Source: an uncultured Victivallales bacterium (GTDB taxonomy: Bacteria; Verrucomicrobiota; Lentisphaeria; Oligosphaerales; JAFGRS01). Taken from it: a stretch of DNA of 6,961 nucleotides. The notes under the pieces were generated by a model. It saw only the letters and a list, made by a program, of their open reading frames with translations, searched no databases and was not told the DNA's origin. The position numbers and the translations under genes are program-made. The first letter of the stretch is position 1; each line of letters opens with the position of its first letter. Below, in pieces: positions 6,179-6,961 of the stretch. The DNA is taken from NCBI GenBank assembly GCA_903834675.1, contig CAILKC010000348.1, forward strand, positions 1 through 6,961. The letters are read 5' to 3'.

Positions 6179-6532
6179 ATGAGATGGGGACCGACAAACC
6201 CGCAATCCTCTGTCTGCCTTGTTGCCGCCGCGCTTCTGCTGGCGGGGTGGGGTAGTGCGGCGGTGATCTACTTCACCCTCGACGATGTGCCCGAAAACTC
6301 GGTGATCGAGCAGATGGAGAACTCGAAGCTGATCAGGCGCGACCTTCAGCTCTACGGCGGGAAGATGACTCTCCTCGGTCATGACGCAGGCCGGTGGTTC
6401 CATAGGCACAGCCATGGCAAAGCCCTCTGGCTCCCCATCGCGGCGCTGACTGGACTCACCTCACTCGTGCTGCTTGTTGCTGCTGACCAGATGCAGCTCG
6501 GCTCTGACGTCGCGGCTGCCGGGAGCAAGTAG
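6179..6532 (+). CDS. Small two-helix membrane protein of unknown function
   Basis: 117 residues, function not recognised. A first hydrophobic segment (about 11-32) could be a membrane helix or an uncleaved signal. A hydrophilic middle follows (34-82), with acidic LDDVPENS, then ENSK at 47-50, YGGK at 59-62, WF at 73-74 and HGK at 79-81. A second helix spans about 83-102, and the tail is short and polar. From memory, small bacterial membrane proteins with an ENSK...YGGK...WF...HGKSLA core and a terminal helix exist, and this looks like one. No database check was possible. The ATG at 6179 is the first start after an in-frame stop at 6167, and its ribosome binding site is poor. The gene stands alone between the tRNA and a repeat-rich region. 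The antisense frame at 6146-6415 is a less plausible alternative. Confidence 0.6.
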   Translation: MRWGPTNPQSSVCLVAAALLLAGWGSAAVIYFTLDDVPENSVIEQMENSKLIRRDLQLYGGKMTLLGHDAGRWFHRHSHGKALWLPIAALTGLTSLVLLVAADQMQLGSDVAAAGSK

Positions 6533-6535
6533 CGG

Positions 6536-6683
6536 CGCCATCCCGCGGGGGTGATGCGTACGATGACTTGCCGATGCGGCCCAAGCTGGACGCTGTGGCC
6601 ATGGAGTGCCCACACGTTTCACCGGGGCCACCCATCCGACACCGTTTCGCGACCGGATGCAATAAGGATGGCCGAGGTATTCA
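6536..6683. other. Non-coding stretch after the small membrane protein gene
   Basis: No convincing gene lies here. Two modest inverted repeats are visible: CATCCG (6633-6638) with CGGATG (6654-6659), and a GTGGCC / GGCCAC pair enclosing roughly 6597-6630. Short plus-strand frames run through it, but they lack family resemblance or a ribosome binding site. It leads into the repeat cluster that fills the rest of the window. Confidence 0.5.
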
Positions 6684-6696
6684 GCCCCAAAGGGGC
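6684..6696 (+). repeat. Small hairpin GCCCC-AAA-GGGGC
   Basis: A perfect 5-bp stem with an AAA loop, which opens the repeat cluster. A weaker relative, ACCC-CAAA-GGGT, occurs at 6811-6822. A CCCCAAAGG core in both suggests that the two belong to the same composite repeat family. Confidence 0.6.
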
Positions 6697-6707
6697 CTTG
6701 TATACCA

Positions 6708-6736
6708 GCTCAGGGCAACGCCCCATGAGCGCTAAC
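6708..6736 (+). repeat. Interspersed hairpin repeat, copy A (GGGCAACGCCC type)
   Basis: GCTCA (6708-6712) pairs with TGAGC (6726-6730), and GGGC (6713-6716) pairs with GCCC (6720-6723) around an AAC loop, with a 2-nt bulge on the 3' side. GCTAAC follows. Its 3' half (6720-6736) recurs at 6779-6795 with 15 of 17 bases identical. From memory, GGGCAACGCCC hairpins are frequent between genes in planctomycete and verrucomicrobial genomes. This could not be checked here. Confidence 0.7.
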
Positions 6737-6760
6737 TTTAAGGGCTCAAACCCATAACCG

Positions 6761-6795
6761 GCCTATTCCCAGAGCGTTGCCCCATAGGCGCTAAC
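6761..6795 (+). repeat. Interspersed hairpin repeat, copy B
   Basis: GCCTAT (6761-6766) pairs with ATAGGC (6784-6789). The 3' half, GCCCCATAGGCGCTAAC at 6779-6795, matches copy A at an offset of 59 bp. The bases that differ inside this half (GA in A, AG in B) match each copy's own stem partner, so pairing is kept. The inner stem of copy A is degenerate here. Confidence 0.65.
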
Positions 6796-6824
6796 ATAGA
6801 ACCGCTTACGACCCCAAAGGGTGA

Positions 6825-6944
6825 GAAAGCGGCGTCAAGCCGCCGACAGTCCAAAGCCTGCCTGGCTGCGCCACGCCAGGGGGTATCATACTGCACCCCA
6901 ACAACGTGGGGTGCTTTGGAGTGCGGTGACTCGACACCGCTTTC
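6825..6944. repeat. REPIN-like element: inverted pair of palindromic repeats
   Basis: The left arm (6825-6857), read on the minus strand, begins GCTTTGGACTG and ends GCCGCTTTC. The right arm (6913-6944) begins GCTTTGGAGTG and ends ACCGCTTTC. The arms align over 33 columns with about 27 identities and one gap. Each arm has its own hairpin: GCGGC / GCCGC with a GTCAA loop on the left, and GCGGTG / CACCGC with an ACTCGA loop on the right. The 55-bp centre adds CCTGGC / GCCAGG (6861-6866, 6875-6880). Two inverted palindromic repeats with a short spacer is the layout of REPINs, non-autonomous elements moved by a RAYT transposase. No such transposase is in the window, so the name describes shape only. 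Confidence 0.6.
6893..6914 (+). repeat. Strong 8-bp hairpin inside the inverted-repeat element
   Basis: GCACCCCA (6893-6900) and TGGGGTGC (6907-6914) pair perfectly around an ACAACG loop, followed by TTT. It could act as a weak intrinsic terminator. It lies between the two inverted arms and overlaps the first 2 bp of the right one, so it is more likely part of that repeat. Confidence 0.6.
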
Positions 6945-6961
6945 GGCGGGCGAGAAGCGAC

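Noticed and set aside
6146..6415. Minus-strand open frame opposite the small membrane protein
   Set aside because: Its product is a hydrophilic sequence without motifs, while the plus-strand frame has two membrane helices and a plausible conserved core.
6551..6757. Plus-strand open frame of 68 codons in the repeat-rich tail
   Set aside because: It runs through several hairpin repeats, has no ribosome binding site and gives a protein without recognisable features.

Overview
The window is GC-rich and reads as the chromosome of a bacterium, most probably from the Planctomycetota/Verrucomicrobiota (PVC) side of the tree, perhaps Kiritimatiellae or Lentisphaeria. The lineage call is an inference. 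It rests on a large FHA + PEGA + OB-fold membrane protein, on a ComEC whose metallo-beta-lactamase part is degenerate, and on many short hairpin repeats between genes. No ribosomal RNA, phage, plasmid or transposase gene is visible.

Layout. Positions 1-220 hold a tandem array of a 56-bp unit (four copies, probably continuing beyond the window's left edge). Each unit is made almost wholly of hairpins. The array ends 17 bp beyond the stop codon of a minus-strand PHP-family phosphoesterase (238-1101). A 119-bp gap separates this gene from a divergent pair on the plus strand: a 725-residue FHA / transmembrane / PEGA / OB-like protein (1221-3398) and a ComEC/Rec2 DNA-uptake channel (3456-5714). 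These two are 57 bp apart, and ComEC has a strong ribosome binding site, so they are probably one transcription unit. A 261-bp gap with hairpins and a candidate promoter leads to a tRNA with a CAU anticodon (5976-6052). Its acceptor stem fits the minor isoleucine tRNA better than elongator tRNA-Met. A short AT-richer stretch follows, then a small two-helix membrane protein (6179-6532). The last 426 bp have no convincing gene but hold a dense cluster of short repeats, including a REPIN-like inverted pair (6825-6944) and two direct copies of a GGGCAACGCCC-type hairpin motif.

How the parts may work together. ComEC moves transforming single-stranded DNA across the inner membrane. The FHA protein would bind phosphothreonine partners in the cytoplasm and present PEGA and OB-like domains outside the membrane. 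Co-transcription suggests, but does not prove, a link between phosphorylation signalling or envelope organisation and DNA uptake. The PHP protein (exoribonuclease or 3',5'-nucleotide phosphatase type) is divergent, and its position alone gives no functional link. The most unusual material is the repeat architecture at both ends and the apparently dead beta-lactamase-like domain of ComEC.
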